DNA of 64,000 nt from Variovorax sp. J22G73. Lineage in GTDB: Bacteria; Pseudomonadota; Gammaproteobacteria; Burkholderiales; Burkholderiaceae_C. The stretch spans positions 62,001 through 126,000 of the forward strand of contig NZ_JASZYK010000002.1 of the NCBI RefSeq assembly GCF_030317035.1, read 5' to 3'. Position 1 is the first letter of the stretch. Every line of letters begins with the position of its first letter. Shown piece by piece: positions 44,801 to 59,476 of the stretch. The position numbers and the translations under genes were made by a program. The notes beneath the pieces are model-generated. The model made no database searches, was not told the origin of the DNA, and worked only from the letters and a program-made list of their open reading frames with translations.

Positions 44801-46395
44801 ACGACACCGGCCGAAGCCCCCGACACATCGAACGAACCCGTTCGCTACGACGTGAAGAAGGCCTTCGGCGCCATCGCCCGCATCCACACGCAGCGCACCA
44901 GCGAGCCCAGCGGCCGCCAGAAGGCGCGCCTGGCGGCCTTCATGCGCCGCTACGTGGAACGCACGCAGAAGAGCAAGCAGTTCACCGAAGCCAATCGCAC
45001 TCACATGGCCGACCCGCGCGTGGTCAACGGCTTTCGCCCGGTCACCAAGGAGATCACGTACCAGATCGTCATCGAGCGCTCCAAGGGTTCGAAGATGTGG
45101 GACCTAGACGGCAACGAGTACGTCGACGCGCTCAACGGCTTCGGCATGAACATGTTCGGCTGGCAGCCCGACTTCGTGCAGGACGCGGTGCGCAAGCAGC
45201 TCGACGCCGGCTACGAGATCGGCCCGCAGCACCCGCTGGCGGCCGAGGTCACGGCGCTGGTGTGCGAGCTCACCGGCCACGACCGCGCCGGCCTGTGCAA
45301 CACCGGCTCCGAGGCCGTGATGGCCGCGCTGCGCATCGCGCGCACCGTCACCGGGCGCAGCACGGTGGTGGTGTTCACCGGCTCCTACCACGGCACCTTC
45401 GACGAGGTGCTGGTGCGCGCCGGCAAGGCAGGCAAGGGCCTGTCGGCCGCGCCGGGCGTCATGAGCGGCATGTTCGGCGACATCCGCGTGCTCGACTACG
45501 GCACGCCCGAGGCGCTGGCCTTCATTCGCGAGAACGCCGACGACCTGGCCGCCGTGCTGGCCGAGCCGGTGCAAAGCCGCCGGCCCGACTTCCAGCCGCG
45601 CGAGTTCCTGCACGAGCTGCGCGCCATCACCGAGCAGAACGGCTGCGCGCTCATCTTCGACGAGGTCATCACCGGCTTTCGCGTGGGCCTGGGCGGCGCG
45701 CAAGAACTGTTCGGCGTGCGCGCCGACCTGGCCACCTACGGCAAGGTCATCGGCGGCGGCTTTCCGGTGGGCGTCATCGCGGGCAAGCGCGAGTTCATGG
45801 ACGCGCTCGACGGCGGCCCCTGGCAGTACGGCGACGACTCCATTCCCGGCGTGGGCGTGACCTACTTCGCCGGCACCTTCGTGCGCCACCCGCTGGCGCT
45901 GGCCGCGGCCAAGGCCTCGCTGCTGCACCTGAAGGAAGCCGGGCCGGCCCTGCAGGCCGGGCTGAACGGCAGCACCGCCGCCATGGCCGCCGAACTGTCG
46001 GGCTGGTGCAGGGAGGTGGGCGCGCCCATCGAGATCCGCCACTTCTCGTCGCTGTGGCGCGTGAGCTGGCTGGAAGACCACCCGCTGCAGGACCTGCTGT
46101 TCGCCATGATGCGCAGCCGCGGCGTGCACATCCTGGACAACTTCCCGTGCTTCCTCACGAGCGCGCACAGCGCCGAGGACATCGCGTTCATCCAGAACGC
46201 CTTCAAGGAATCGGTGGCCGAGATGCAGGAGTCCGGCTTCCTGCCGCGCCGCGCCGCCGTGGTCACCGGTTTCGACGTGCGCAAGCCTGTGGAAGACGGT
46301 TCCGTGCTGGCGCGCGACATCGACGGCCAGCCCTTCTGGTACGTGCCGGACACCTCCTCCCCCAGTCACCACCTCCTCAACGGAAAGGCAGCAGC

Positions 46396-46399
<4 letters not shown>
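38861..46399 (+). CDS. Hybrid NRPS-PKS with aminotransferase: A-T-KS-AT-T-AMT
   Basis: A 2512-residue cytoplasmic megasynthase. Residues 1-215 are a relic of a condensation domain with no HHxxxDG. Adenylation domain about 225-720: YTSGSTGTPKG near 373, NGKLDRK near 708. Pocket residues read by comparison with GrsA are D-A-L-W-F-G-G-T-F-K, close to valine-type codes (prediction only). Carrier domain 740-800 (LGGDSL). Ketosynthase 840-1265 with Cys1012 (TACSTS), His in EAHGTATPMGDP and in KSNVGH. Acyltransferase 1365-1660 with Ser1454 (GHSVGE) and HAFH near 1550, the malonyl-type motif. Second carrier about 1809 (LGLDSL), then an Ala/Pro/Met-rich linker and a class III PLP aminotransferase (2050-2490, Lys2295 in TYGKVIGGGF). 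No ketoreductase. Predicted step: aminoacyl starter plus malonate, then beta-transamination. Confidence 0.95.
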
Positions 46400-51402
<5,003 letters not shown>

Positions 51403-51406
51403 GACC

Positions 51407-52192
51407 ATGAACAGCTCCGCCTACGCCCTTTCCATCGACGCGCCGATCTGCCGGTACGTCGACCTGGACAGCTTTACCGACCTGCTGCCCGCCCAGGTGC
51501 TGTCGGCGGAAGAGTGCACGCGTGCCGCGAGCTTCCGCTTTCCGGCCGACCGGCAGCGCTTCGTGGCCGCGCACATCGCGCTGCGCCAGGCGCTGGCCGA
51601 GTACACCGGCCTGCACCAGGCCGCGCTGCACCTGGCCACGGGCTCCTTCGGCAAGCCGTCGCTGTCGGGCCACACGCGCACCCAGTTCTCGCTGAGCCAC
51701 AGCCAGGGGCTGGCGCTGATCGCCATCGGCGGGCGCGGCCCGCTGGGCGCCGACGTGGAGCAACTGCGCCCGATGCCCGACGCCGCCGCGCTCGCGGCCG
51801 AGCACTTCACCCGGCGCGAGCAGGAGGCGCTGGCGGCCACGCCCGCGCATGAACGCGACCGCGCCTTTCTCACCTGCTGGACGCGCAAGGAAGCCTGCCT
51901 GAAGGCCATCGGCGTGGGCCTGCTGCTGTCGCCGCAGAGCTTCGAGGTGGGCGTGGTGCCGGACTGCCGCAGCGTGGAGCTGTCGGTGGCGGGCCGCATC
52001 CTGTGGCTGGTGCTGCGCCCGGCGCCCGCGCGCATGGACTGCGTGGGTTCGCTGGCGGAATGGCGCCAGACCGAGGCGCGGGCAGGTGCTGGCCTAGCCA
52101 GTTCCGCAGTCAGCTCCACGGCCGCCGCGAACTCCCCTGGTGCTACCGGCGCCTTCGGTTCTTCGAGCCGCCTGGCGGAGGCCCACGCATGA
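51407..52192 (+). CDS. Sfp-type 4'-phosphopantetheinyl transferase
   Basis: A 261-residue enzyme that converts apo carrier domains to the holo form using coenzyme A. Motifs: FGKPSLSG and FSLSHSQGLALIAI (P1 region, near residue 90), GADVEQLRP (Mg-binding Asp and Glu), and FLTCWTRKEACLKAIG (W-x-x-KEA-x-x-K, near 155). This places it in the Sfp/EntD class that serves NRPS and PKS lines. It begins 4 bases after the NRPS stop and its stop overlaps the next start (ATGA). The last 30 residues are a Ser/Ala-rich tail. Confidence 0.95.
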   Translation: MNSSAYALSIDAPICRYVDLDSFTDLLPAQVLSAEECTRAASFRFPADRQRFVAAHIALRQALAEYTGLHQAALHLATGSFGKPSLSGHTRTQFSLSHSQGLALIAIGGRGPLGADVEQLRPMPDAAALAAEHFTRREQEALAATPAHERDRAFLTCWTRKEACLKAIGVGLLLSPQSFEVGVVPDCRSVELSVAGRILWLVLRPAPARMDCVGSLAEWRQTEARAGAGLASSAVSSTAAANSPGATGAFGSSSRLAEAHA

Positions 52193-53016
52193 CGCACGCC
52201 CTGCCCCTGATGTTCGGCCCGGCCTCGCGCCAGGTGTTCGGTGTGTTCCACCCGGCCGAAGAGCGCCAGGGCCATGCCGAGAACACCGCGGTGCTGTTCT
52301 GCCCGCCCTTCGGGCAGGAAGGCCTGCGCACGCACCGCTTCTTCAAGGTGCTGGCCGAGCGCCTCGCGCGCTCGGGCATCGCCACGCTGCGCTTCGACTT
52401 CTACGGCTCGGGCGATTCGCCCGGCGACGAGAGCGAGGGCGAGCTCGACGGCTGGCGCCGCGACCTGTGCTCCGCGCACGAAGAGCTGCGCCGGCGCGCG
52501 CCGGGCGCCTCCATCGTGTGGATCGGCGCGCGCCTGGGCGCCACGCTGGCGGTGCTGGCCGCGCGCAGCGGGCGCTGCGACCCGGTGCGGCTGGTGCTGT
52601 GGGAGCCGGTGATCGACGGCAAGCGCTACGCCCGGTCGCTGCGCGAACAGCACGTGGCGGCCATCGACACCACCTTCTGCATTCCCGACCTGGCCTGGCG
52701 CCGCGGCCTGGCGCAACAGCCCGACGTGCTGCCCGAAGAGGCGCTGGGCACCACGCTGTCGGCCGCGCTGCGCGGCCAGCTCGCGGCGCTGGTGCCCGAG
52801 TCGCTGCCGCTCACGGCGCTGCACGACACCCTGGTGCTGGCCGGCCCCGACGACGAACACACCGCGCAGTGGGCCGCCGACCAGCAGTCGCGCCACATGC
52901 CGGTGCGCCTCGCGTACTTCAGCCACCAGCTCGACTGGACGTCCGACCCGTACCCCAACAGCGCCATGGTTCCGGCCGATGCGCTCAACCGCCTGCAGGG
53001 AGCTCTTCATGAATGA
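52189..53016 (+). CDS. Alpha/beta-hydrolase-fold protein, exosortase-associated type 2-like
   Basis: A 275-residue alpha/beta-hydrolase-fold protein. It starts like the family described as exosortase A system-associated hydrolase 2 (VFGVFHPAE, LFCPPFGQEGLRTHRFF, FDFYGSGDSPGDE). At the nucleophile elbow it reads WIGARLGATLA where a GxSxG enzyme has Ser, so Ser is replaced by Arg; the protein is either not a Ser hydrolase or uses another residue. Such proteins sit in EPS loci with an unrelated partner (next gene). Overlaps the next gene by 8 bases. No exosortase gene is in the window. Confidence 0.75.
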   Translation: MTHALPLMFGPASRQVFGVFHPAEERQGHAENTAVLFCPPFGQEGLRTHRFFKVLAERLARSGIATLRFDFYGSGDSPGDESEGELDGWRRDLCSAHEELRRRAPGASIVWIGARLGATLAVLAARSGRCDPVRLVLWEPVIDGKRYARSLREQHVAAIDTTFCIPDLAWRRGLAQQPDVLPEEALGTTLSAALRGQLAALVPESLPLTALHDTLVLAGPDDEHTAQWAADQQSRHMPVRLAYFSHQLDWTSDPYPNSAMVPADALNRLQGALHE

Positions 53017-53983
53017 CTCGAAACAGACCCCCGTGCGCTTCGGCCCCGGCGATGCGCTGATGGGCATGCTCACGGCACCCGCTGCTCGCCAGACACCCGG
53101 CGGCGTCGCCGTGCTGATGTTCAACATGGGCGCCAACCACCGCGTGGGCCCGCGCCGCATCAACGTGAAGCTGGCCCATGCGCTGGCCGCGCGCGGCATT
53201 CCCAGCATGCGCTTCGACCTGGGCGGCATCGGCGACAGCGACGCGCTGAACACCGCGCCCGACGTGCAGACCCGCGCCATGCACGCGCTGGAAGCCGCCA
53301 TGGACATGGCCGAGCGCCAGCTGGGTGCGCGGCAGTTCGTGATCGTGGCGATGTGCTCCGGCGTGGAGCAGGCCATGGGCGTGGCCGCCGACGACGCGCG
53401 CGTGGTGGCGGTGTCGCTGTTCGACGGCTTCGCCTTTCCCGAGCGCCGCTCGCGCTGGGAACGCACCGTGCGCCGCGCGCTCGCCGCCCCCGCGCACCCG
53501 GCGTTTCCGGGCAAGGCCAAGCGCTGGCTGCAGCGCCACCTGCTCAAGAGCCATTCGACCAAGCCGCTGCCCGGCTTCTTCACCGAGAGCAAGCCGGCGG
53601 AAACCAACGCCGCCTGGTTCGGCGCCACGCTCAAGCGGCTGGTCGAACGCAAGGTGGCGGTGCAGCTGCTGTATTCGGGCTCGCTGCATGTGCGCGACCG
53701 CGGCCGCGACCAGCTCGGCCCCTTCGCCCGCGAACCCTATGCGCAGGCGCTGCACTACGAGTTCATGCGCGAGGTCGACCACACGGTGTGCACCGAGCGC
53801 GGCCAGCAGCTGTTCCTGCAGTGCGTGGGCGACTGGGTGACCGACCGCTGCTTCGGCGCCTCCACGGCGGCTGTCGAGGCGGTGGAACCAAGCGAAGCCG
53901 CCGAAACGGCCGAGCGGCGCACCCCCGCGCGCGCCACCACGAGCCCGGACCGCGGCATGCCCACCACCTGGGCGGCGCCATGA
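53009..53983 (+). CDS. Alpha/beta-hydrolase-fold protein, exosortase-associated type 1-like
   Basis: A 324-residue alpha/beta-hydrolase-fold protein resembling exosortase A system-associated hydrolase 1. NMGANHRVGPRRINVKLAHALAARGIPSMRFDLGGIGDSD spans the core strand-turn; at the nucleophile elbow it has AMCSGVE, with Cys-Ser-Gly, so Cys or Ser could be the nucleophile. The tail (from about 285) is low-complexity. The ATG at 53009 has GGGAG upstream and overlaps the previous stop by 8 bases. It may release or transfer the NRPS product, or act on the polysaccharide; nothing in the sequence decides this. Confidence 0.75.
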   Translation: MNDSKQTPVRFGPGDALMGMLTAPAARQTPGGVAVLMFNMGANHRVGPRRINVKLAHALAARGIPSMRFDLGGIGDSDALNTAPDVQTRAMHALEAAMDMAERQLGARQFVIVAMCSGVEQAMGVAADDARVVAVSLFDGFAFPERRSRWERTVRRALAAPAHPAFPGKAKRWLQRHLLKSHSTKPLPGFFTESKPAETNAAWFGATLKRLVERKVAVQLLYSGSLHVRDRGRDQLGPFAREPYAQALHYEFMREVDHTVCTERGQQLFLQCVGDWVTDRCFGASTAAVEAVEPSEAAETAERRTPARATTSPDRGMPTTWAAP

Positions 53984-54063
53984 ACCGCGCCCCGGCCCTG
54001 CCCTTCGTGCCCTCTTCCCGCAACCCGCCCCCCCACCGTCAACCGGCCGTCAAGGAGACCACC

Positions 54064-55299
54064 ATGGAACGCCTCGATCGAGCGACGCAGTCACGAGACA
54101 TGCGCCCCCTCTCCGCCAGCGCACAGGCCCAGGCGCGCATGCAGATGCGTGCCCGGGTGGAAGACAAGTTGCGATGGATGGGGCTGTCCCTGCTGCTGGC
54201 GCTGGGCCTGCTCGGGCTGTCGGGCTGCGCGCCGGGCTTCGGCACGCCGGGCGCGCTGGGCTTCACCCCCACCACGGGCGACAGCACGGCCTCGGCCGAG
54301 AGCGGCAAGATCATTCCGATCACGCCCGACCTGGTGCGCGCGCAGATGGCGCAGAAGCCCAAGGAAGTGTCCGCGGCCGTCAAGCGGCTGTTCACCGTGT
54401 CGCCGGTCTACACCATCGGGCCGGGCGACGTGGTCGGCATCATCGTCTACAACCGGCCCGAGCTGCTGCCCAACGCCGGCGCGGTGATCGCGCAGCAGTC
54501 GGACCCGACCGGCGTGAGCGTGGCGCCCGGCTTCATCGTCGGCGCCAACGGCGAGATCAGCTTTCCGTACATCGGCCGCGTCAGGCTGCAGGGGCTCACC
54601 GAAAGCGGCGCCTCGGAGCTGATCGAGCGGGCCATCAAGGAGTACGTGAAAGACCCGCAGGTCACGGTGCGCATCCAGTCGTTCCGCAGCCAGCGCGCCT
54701 ACGTGCAGGGCGAAGTGCGCACGCCGGGGCTGCAGATCTTCACCGACATCCCGATGACGCTGTCGGAAGCCATCAGCCGCGCGGGCAGCTTCACCACCGC
54801 GGGCGACCGCTCGCGTGTGTCGCTCACCCGCGGCGGCGTGACCACGGTGGTCGACCTGCCGCTGCTGGAGTCGCAGGGCTTCGACGGCAACGGCATCGCG
54901 CTGCGCAACGGCGACATCATCAACGTCGGCTCCCGGGAAGACAGCCGCGTGTACGTGATGGGCGAGATCAGGGCGCCTTCGGCCCTGCAGATGCGCCTGA
55001 ACGGCCGCCTGAGCCTGAACGAGGCGCTGGGCGATGCCGGCGGGCCCGACCTGCTGTCGTCCGACCCCGGCCAGATCTACGTGGTGCGCAACGCGCCGGG
55101 CAACCCCGACGTGCAGCAGATCTTCAACCTGAACGCGAAGAACCCGGTGGCGCTCGCGCTGGCCGACCGCTTCGAGCTGCTGCCGCGCGACGTGGTGTAC
55201 GTCGACCACGTGCCGCTGGTGACGTGGAACCGCGTCATCAGCCTCATCCTGCCGGCCGCCCAGGTCGCCAACCTCAGCCGCGACACCGCCCGCCGGTGA
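54064..55299 (+). CDS. Polysaccharide export outer-membrane lipoprotein (Wza-like)
   Basis: A 411-residue export protein. A signal sequence with lipobox LGLSGC (Cys near residue 55) follows a 38-residue charged leader. The Poly_export domain has YTIGPGDVVGIIVYNRPEL (about 120), then SLBB domains (SFRSQRAYVQGEVRTPG about 215; RVYVMGEIRAPSALQM about 300) and a C-terminal segment that forms the outer-membrane helix barrel. Start choice: ATG 54064 has AAGGAG at the right distance; an in-frame ATG at 53980 overlaps the previous stop (ATGA) and would add 28 residues. Confidence 0.92.
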   Translation: MERLDRATQSRDMRPLSASAQAQARMQMRARVEDKLRWMGLSLLLALGLLGLSGCAPGFGTPGALGFTPTTGDSTASAESGKIIPITPDLVRAQMAQKPKEVSAAVKRLFTVSPVYTIGPGDVVGIIVYNRPELLPNAGAVIAQQSDPTGVSVAPGFIVGANGEISFPYIGRVRLQGLTESGASELIERAIKEYVKDPQVTVRIQSFRSQRAYVQGEVRTPGLQIFTDIPMTLSEAISRAGSFTTAGDRSRVSLTRGGVTTVVDLPLLESQGFDGNGIALRNGDIINVGSREDSRVYVMGEIRAPSALQMRLNGRLSLNEALGDAGGPDLLSSDPGQIYVVRNAPGNPDVQQIFNLNAKNPVALALADRFELLPRDVVYVDHVPLVTWNRVISLILPAAQVANLSRDTARR

Positions 55300-55342
55300 A
55301 GCACCTTCCTGCTCATTTCAGCAACACGAAAAGGTGAACCCC

Positions 55343-57670
55343 ATGAATGCGCGCTGGCAAGCTTCGCTCCCCGCACCCGCGTCCGCGTCCGCACCTGTTG
55401 CGGCCATCGAGGCCGGGTGGGTACGGGAATCCCGCTTCCAGGAGTACCTGGACATCCTCATCGACAGCCGCTGGCTCATTGCCTCCATCACGGCGCTGGC
55501 GCTGCTGCTGGGCGTGGGCTACGCGCTGTTCGGCCCGCGGGTGTACGAGGCCAACATCCTGATCCAGGTGGAAGACCCCGACCGCTCGGGCGGCAACTTT
55601 CCGGGTGATTCCACCGCGGCCGCGGGCATCGGCAACAAGACGCCGGTGTCCGGCGAGACCGAGATCCTGAAGTCGCGCATGGTGCTGGGCCAGGCGATGG
55701 AAGACACGCGCATGTTCATCAGCGCCAAGCCCAACTACATCCCGCTGGTGGGCGAGTTCCTGGCGCGCCATTCGAGCCAGCTCTCCACGCCCGGCATCCT
55801 GGGCGTGGGCAACTACGTGTCGGGCACCGAGCGCATCGCCGTCGCGCAGATGGACGTGCCGGCGGCCTTCGAGGGCAAGAAGTTCACCCTGGTGGCGGGC
55901 GACGGCGGCACCTACACGCTGACCAACCCCGGCCTCGAGGCACCGCTGAAAGGCACCGTGGGAGTGCCTCTGGACGCCGCCGTGCCCGGCGGCACCCTGC
56001 ACCTGCTGGTGGGCTCGTTCGACGCGCAGCCCGGCGGCGCCTTCGAGCTGGTGCGCCAGTCGAAGCAGCTCACGCTGCTGGGACTGCAGAAAGACCTGCG
56101 CGTGGTCGAGAAGGGCAAGCAGTCGGGCGTGATGGACATCAGCCTGCAGGCCGAGAACCGCAACCAGCTGGCCGACGTGCTCAACGAGATCTCGCGCCTG
56201 TACGTGCGCCAGAACATCGACCAGAAGACCGTGCAGGCCGAGCGCGCCCTCGCCTTCCTGGGCACCGAGCTGCCCAAGTTCAAGTCGCAGCTGGAGCAGT
56301 CGGAAGACAGCTACAACCAGTACCGCAACCAGAACGGCACCATCAGCCTGGACGACGAGGCGCGCAACGCGCTGGCCCAGAGCGTCGACCTGCAGGCCAA
56401 GCTGCTGGACGCCAAGCAGAAGCGGCTCGACCTGATGGGCAACTTCACGGCCAAGCACCCGGCCGTGGTCACGCTGGACACGCAGATTTCCTCGCTGAAG
56501 AAAGAGCTCGGCGGCGTGGAAGGCCGCATCCGCCGCATGCCCATGATGCAGCAGAACTCGCTGCGCATGCAGCGCGACATCAAGGTCAACACCGACCTGT
56601 ACGCCACCCTGCTGAACAGCTCGCTGCAGATGCGCCTGGCCAAGGAAGGCAAGGTCGCCAACGTGCGCGTGCTCGACCAGGCGCTGGTCGCGGAGAAGCC
56701 CGTGCGGCCCAAGCCGCTGATCGTGGTGGCGCTGTCGCTGGCGGCCGGCCTCTTTTTCGGCGGTGCCGCGGCCATGGCGCGCAAGAACCTGCGCCGCGCC
56801 ATCGTCAGCCCCGAGCAGATCGAGGCCACCACCGGCCTGAACGTGTACAGCACCATCGCGCTGAGCACCCAGCAGCGCGTGCTCGACCGCGCCGTGCGCG
56901 CCGGCAAGCCCGGCGTGAAGGTGCTGGCCGCGCTGCACGTGGAAGACCCGGCGCTGGACGGCCTGCGCCGGCTGCGCACCGCGCTGAAGTACGTGATGCA
57001 CACGGCGCCCAACAACCGCATCCTCATCGCCAGCGCCACGGCCGGCGCGGGCAAGACCTTCGTGTCGTCGAACTTCGCCACGCTGCTCGCGGCCTCGGGC
57101 AAGCGCGTGCTGCTGATCGACGCCGACATGCACCGCGGCAGCCTGAGCCAGGAGTTCGGCCTGCTGCGCAAGGACGGGCTGTCTGACGTGATCGCCGACG
57201 GCGTGCCGCTGGAGCAGGCCATTCACCACCACGTGCTGCCGCACCTGGATGTGATGAGTTCGGGCAAGCCGCATGCCGACCCGGCCGGGCTGATTGCCAG
57301 CGAGGTGTTCACGCACGCGCTGCAGACGCTGTCGGCCCGCTACGACGTGGTGATCGTCGATGCGCCGCCCACGCTGGTGGCCGCCGAGACCGCCGAGATG
57401 GCGCCCATCATGGGCACCCTGCTGCTGGTGGCGCGCGCCGACGCAAGCGAAATGGGCGAGCTGGTGGAAAGCGCCAAGCGGCTGGCCCATGTGGGCGCGG
57501 CCTTCCACGGCGTGGTGTTCAACGCCGTGGACACCACGCAGCGCCACTACCGCGGCTACAGCTACGGCTACAGCTATGCGCCCTCCCCCGCGCGCCGCGA
57601 GCCTTCCTACGCCATCGACACCGCCGACACCGTGATGCCCAAGCGCATCGAGCCGGAGCACGTGGCATGA
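55343..57670 (+). CDS. Wzc-like polysaccharide copolymerase and tyrosine kinase
   Basis: A 775-residue inner-membrane protein. TM1 is near residue 40 (WLIASITALALLLGVGYALFG); a Wzz domain and coiled-coil periplasmic region run 60-445; TM2 is near 460. The cytoplasmic BY-kinase has Walker A ASATAGAGKTF (Lys571), Walker A' LLIDADMHRG and Walker B VVIVDAPP. The C-terminal Tyr cluster RHYRGYSYGYSY is the autophosphorylation tail. It sets chain length and opens the Wza channel. The start is ATG 55343; a GTG at 55334 is an alternative. Confidence 0.94.
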   Translation: MNARWQASLPAPASASAPVAAIEAGWVRESRFQEYLDILIDSRWLIASITALALLLGVGYALFGPRVYEANILIQVEDPDRSGGNFPGDSTAAAGIGNKTPVSGETEILKSRMVLGQAMEDTRMFISAKPNYIPLVGEFLARHSSQLSTPGILGVGNYVSGTERIAVAQMDVPAAFEGKKFTLVAGDGGTYTLTNPGLEAPLKGTVGVPLDAAVPGGTLHLLVGSFDAQPGGAFELVRQSKQLTLLGLQKDLRVVEKGKQSGVMDISLQAENRNQLADVLNEISRLYVRQNIDQKTVQAERALAFLGTELPKFKSQLEQSEDSYNQYRNQNGTISLDDEARNALAQSVDLQAKLLDAKQKRLDLMGNFTAKHPAVVTLDTQISSLKKELGGVEGRIRRMPMMQQNSLRMQRDIKVNTDLYATLLNSSLQMRLAKEGKVANVRVLDQALVAEKPVRPKPLIVVALSLAAGLFFGGAAAMARKNLRRAIVSPEQIEATTGLNVYSTIALSTQQRVLDRAVRAGKPGVKVLAALHVEDPALDGLRRLRTALKYVMHTAPNNRILIASATAGAGKTFVSSNFATLLAASGKRVLLIDADMHRGSLSQEFGLLRKDGLSDVIADGVPLEQAIHHHVLPHLDVMSSGKPHADPAGLIASEVFTHALQTLSARYDVVIVDAPPTLVAAETAEMAPIMGTLLLVARADASEMGELVESAKRLAHVGAAFHGVVFNAVDTTQRHYRGYSYGYSYAPSPARREPSYAIDTADTVMPKRIEPEHVA

Positions 57671-58404
57671 ACACGCTGCGATCGGACACCACCACGGCGC
57701 CGAGCACCGGCACCGGCACGGGCACCGGCAGCGGCGCTGCGCCGGGCGGCGCCGCCAACACGCCCGTGTACGGCCCCATCGGCGGCGCGCCCTGGCTGCG
57801 CCACGCCAAGCGCGCCATGGACATCGCCATGGCCGGGTCGTTCTTTTTGTTCTTCGGCTGGGCCTATGCGCTCATCTGGCTGGGCGTGCTGCTGACCTCG
57901 GGCGGCCCGGCCATCTACATGCAGCCGCGCTACGGCAAGGACGGCAAGGTCTTCAAGTTCTACAAGTTCCGCTCGATGGTGGCCGAGTCGGACGCCGTGC
58001 TCGCGCGCCACCTGCGCGAGAACGAGGCCGCGCGGCGCGAATGGGCCGTGTACCAGAAGCTGCAGAACGACCCGCGCATCACCCGCTTCGGCGCCATCCT
58101 GCGCAAGTACAGCATCGACGAGTTCCCGCAGTTCTGGAACGTGCTGAAGGGCGACATGAGCATGGTCGGCCCGCGCCCCTGCATGTTCACGCAGAAGGAC
58201 CTGTACGGCGACTACTGGGGCCACTACTGCGCCGTGCGCCCGGGCATCACCGGCCTGTGGCAGATCAGCGGACGCAACGAGATCAGCTACCGCCGCCGCG
58301 CCGCCATGGACGCGGAGTACGTGGCAAGGCTGTCGCTGTGGGGCGACCTGGCGATCCTGCTGAAGACCTTCGGCGTGGTGACGGGTGCGCGCGGGTCGCG
58401 CTAG
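57667..58404 (+). CDS. Initiating sugar-phosphate transferase (undecaprenyl-phosphate type)
   Basis: A 245-residue bacterial sugar transferase (WbaP/ExoY group) that starts the repeat unit on undecaprenyl phosphate. One membrane segment (about 55-77), then KFYKFRSM (about 100), [21 protein letters not shown] (about 155) and [13 protein letters not shown] (about 195), the three usual motifs. The first 30 residues contain a Ser-Thr-Gly run encoded by ACCGGC-like repeats. ATGA overlap with the kinase gene. The sugar it adds is not evident. Confidence 0.93.
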   Translation: MNTLRSDTTTAPSTGTGTGTGSGAAPGGAANTPVYGPIGGAPWLRHAKRAMDIAMAGSFFLFFGWAYALIWLGVLLTSGGPAIYMQPRYGKDGKVFKFYKFRSMVAESDAVLARHLRENEAARREWAVYQKLQNDPRITRFGAILRKYSIDEFPQFWNVLKGDMSMVGPRPCMFTQKDLYGDYWGHYCAVRPGITGLWQISGRNEISYRRRAAMDAEYVARLSLWGDLAILLKTFGVVTGARGSR

Positions 58405-58450
58405 GCACGCCCCCACACCAGACCACTTCCACTCCTCATCGAAAGAACCT

Positions 58451-59476
58451 ATGCGTATCTTTGTTGCGGGTCACCACGGCATGGTCGGCCAGGCGCTCAC
58501 CCGGCGCCTGGGCGAGATGGGCCACGACGTGCTCACCCGGCGCCGCGCGGAACTCGACCTGCTCGACCAAGCCGCCGTGGCGCGCTTCTTCGCGAGCGAG
58601 GCGGTCGACCAGGTCTACCTGGCCGCGGCGCGCGTCGGCGGCATCCACGCCAACGCGACCTACCCGGCCCAGTTCATCTACGAGAACCTGATGATCGCGG
58701 CCAACGTGACGCACCAGGCCTTCCTGGCCGGCGTGAAGCGCATGCTGTTCCTGGGCTCCAGCTGCATCTACCCGCGGCTGGCCGCGCAACCCATGCGCGA
58801 AGAGGCCTTGCTCGGCGGCGAACTGGAGCCCACCAACGAGCCCTACGCCATCGCCAAGATCGCCGGGCTCAAGCTGTGCGAAAGCTACAACCGGCAGTAC
58901 GGCGAGAGCCACGGCATCGACTACCGCAGCGTCATGCCGACCAACCTGTACGGCCCCGGCGACAACTACCACCCCGAAAACAGCCATGTGGTGCCGGCGC
59001 TGATCCAGCGCTTTCACCTGGCCCGCCTTGCCGGCGCGTCCAGCGTGTCCATCTGGGGCAGCGGGCAGGCGCGCCGCGAGTTCCTCTATGTCGACGACAT
59101 GGCCGAAGGCTGCATCGACGTGATGAACCTGCCGCGCGCCGACTACCTGCAGCAGACGCAACCCATGCGCGGGCACATCAACCTGGGCACCGGCGAAGAC
59201 GTGTCCATCGCCGAGCTGGCGGCGCTGGTGCGCGAGGTGGTCGGCTACGCCGGCGACATCGACTACGACCGTGCCAGGCCCGACGGCGCGCCGCGCAAGT
59301 TGCTGGACGTGTCGCGCGCCAACGCCCTCGGATGGCAGGCCCGCGTGTCGCTGGCCGAAGGACTTCGCCGCACCTACGCGGCCTTTCAGGCAACCCATGC
59401 CACCCCCGCCGCCGAACAGGCCAATGCGGTCACACCCCACACCACCCCCCATACCCAAGAGGTCGAACATGTCTAA
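58451..59476 (+). CDS. fcl: GDP-L-fucose synthase
   Basis: A 341-residue short-chain epimerase/reductase. NAD(P) motif GHHGMVG at residue 7-13, SSCIYP (catalytic Ser and Cys), then YAIAK with the Tyr-x3-Lys pair (about 137). It makes GDP-L-fucose from the product of the next enzyme. Residues from about 315 are a low-complexity tail. Overlaps gmd by 8 bases; the order fcl then gmd is the reverse of the usual one. Confidence 0.93.
   Translation: MRIFVAGHHGMVGQALTRRLGEMGHDVLTRRRAELDLLDQAAVARFFASEAVDQVYLAAARVGGIHANATYPAQFIYENLMIAANVTHQAFLAGVKRMLFLGSSCIYPRLAAQPMREEALLGGELEPTNEPYAIAKIAGLKLCESYNRQYGESHGIDYRSVMPTNLYGPGDNYHPENSHVVPALIQRFHLARLAGASSVSIWGSGQARREFLYVDDMAEGCIDVMNLPRADYLQQTQPMRGHINLGTGEDVSIAELAALVREVVGYAGDIDYDRARPDGAPRKLLDVSRANALGWQARVSLAEGLRRTYAAFQATHATPAAEQANAVTPHTTPHTQEVEHV

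Noticed and set aside
57704..57735. ACCGGC-type repeats at the start of the sugar transferase gene as a regulatory repeat
   Set aside because: They encode a Ser-Thr-Gly linker in frame; six-base units keep the frame, and such linkers are common in GC-rich genomes.
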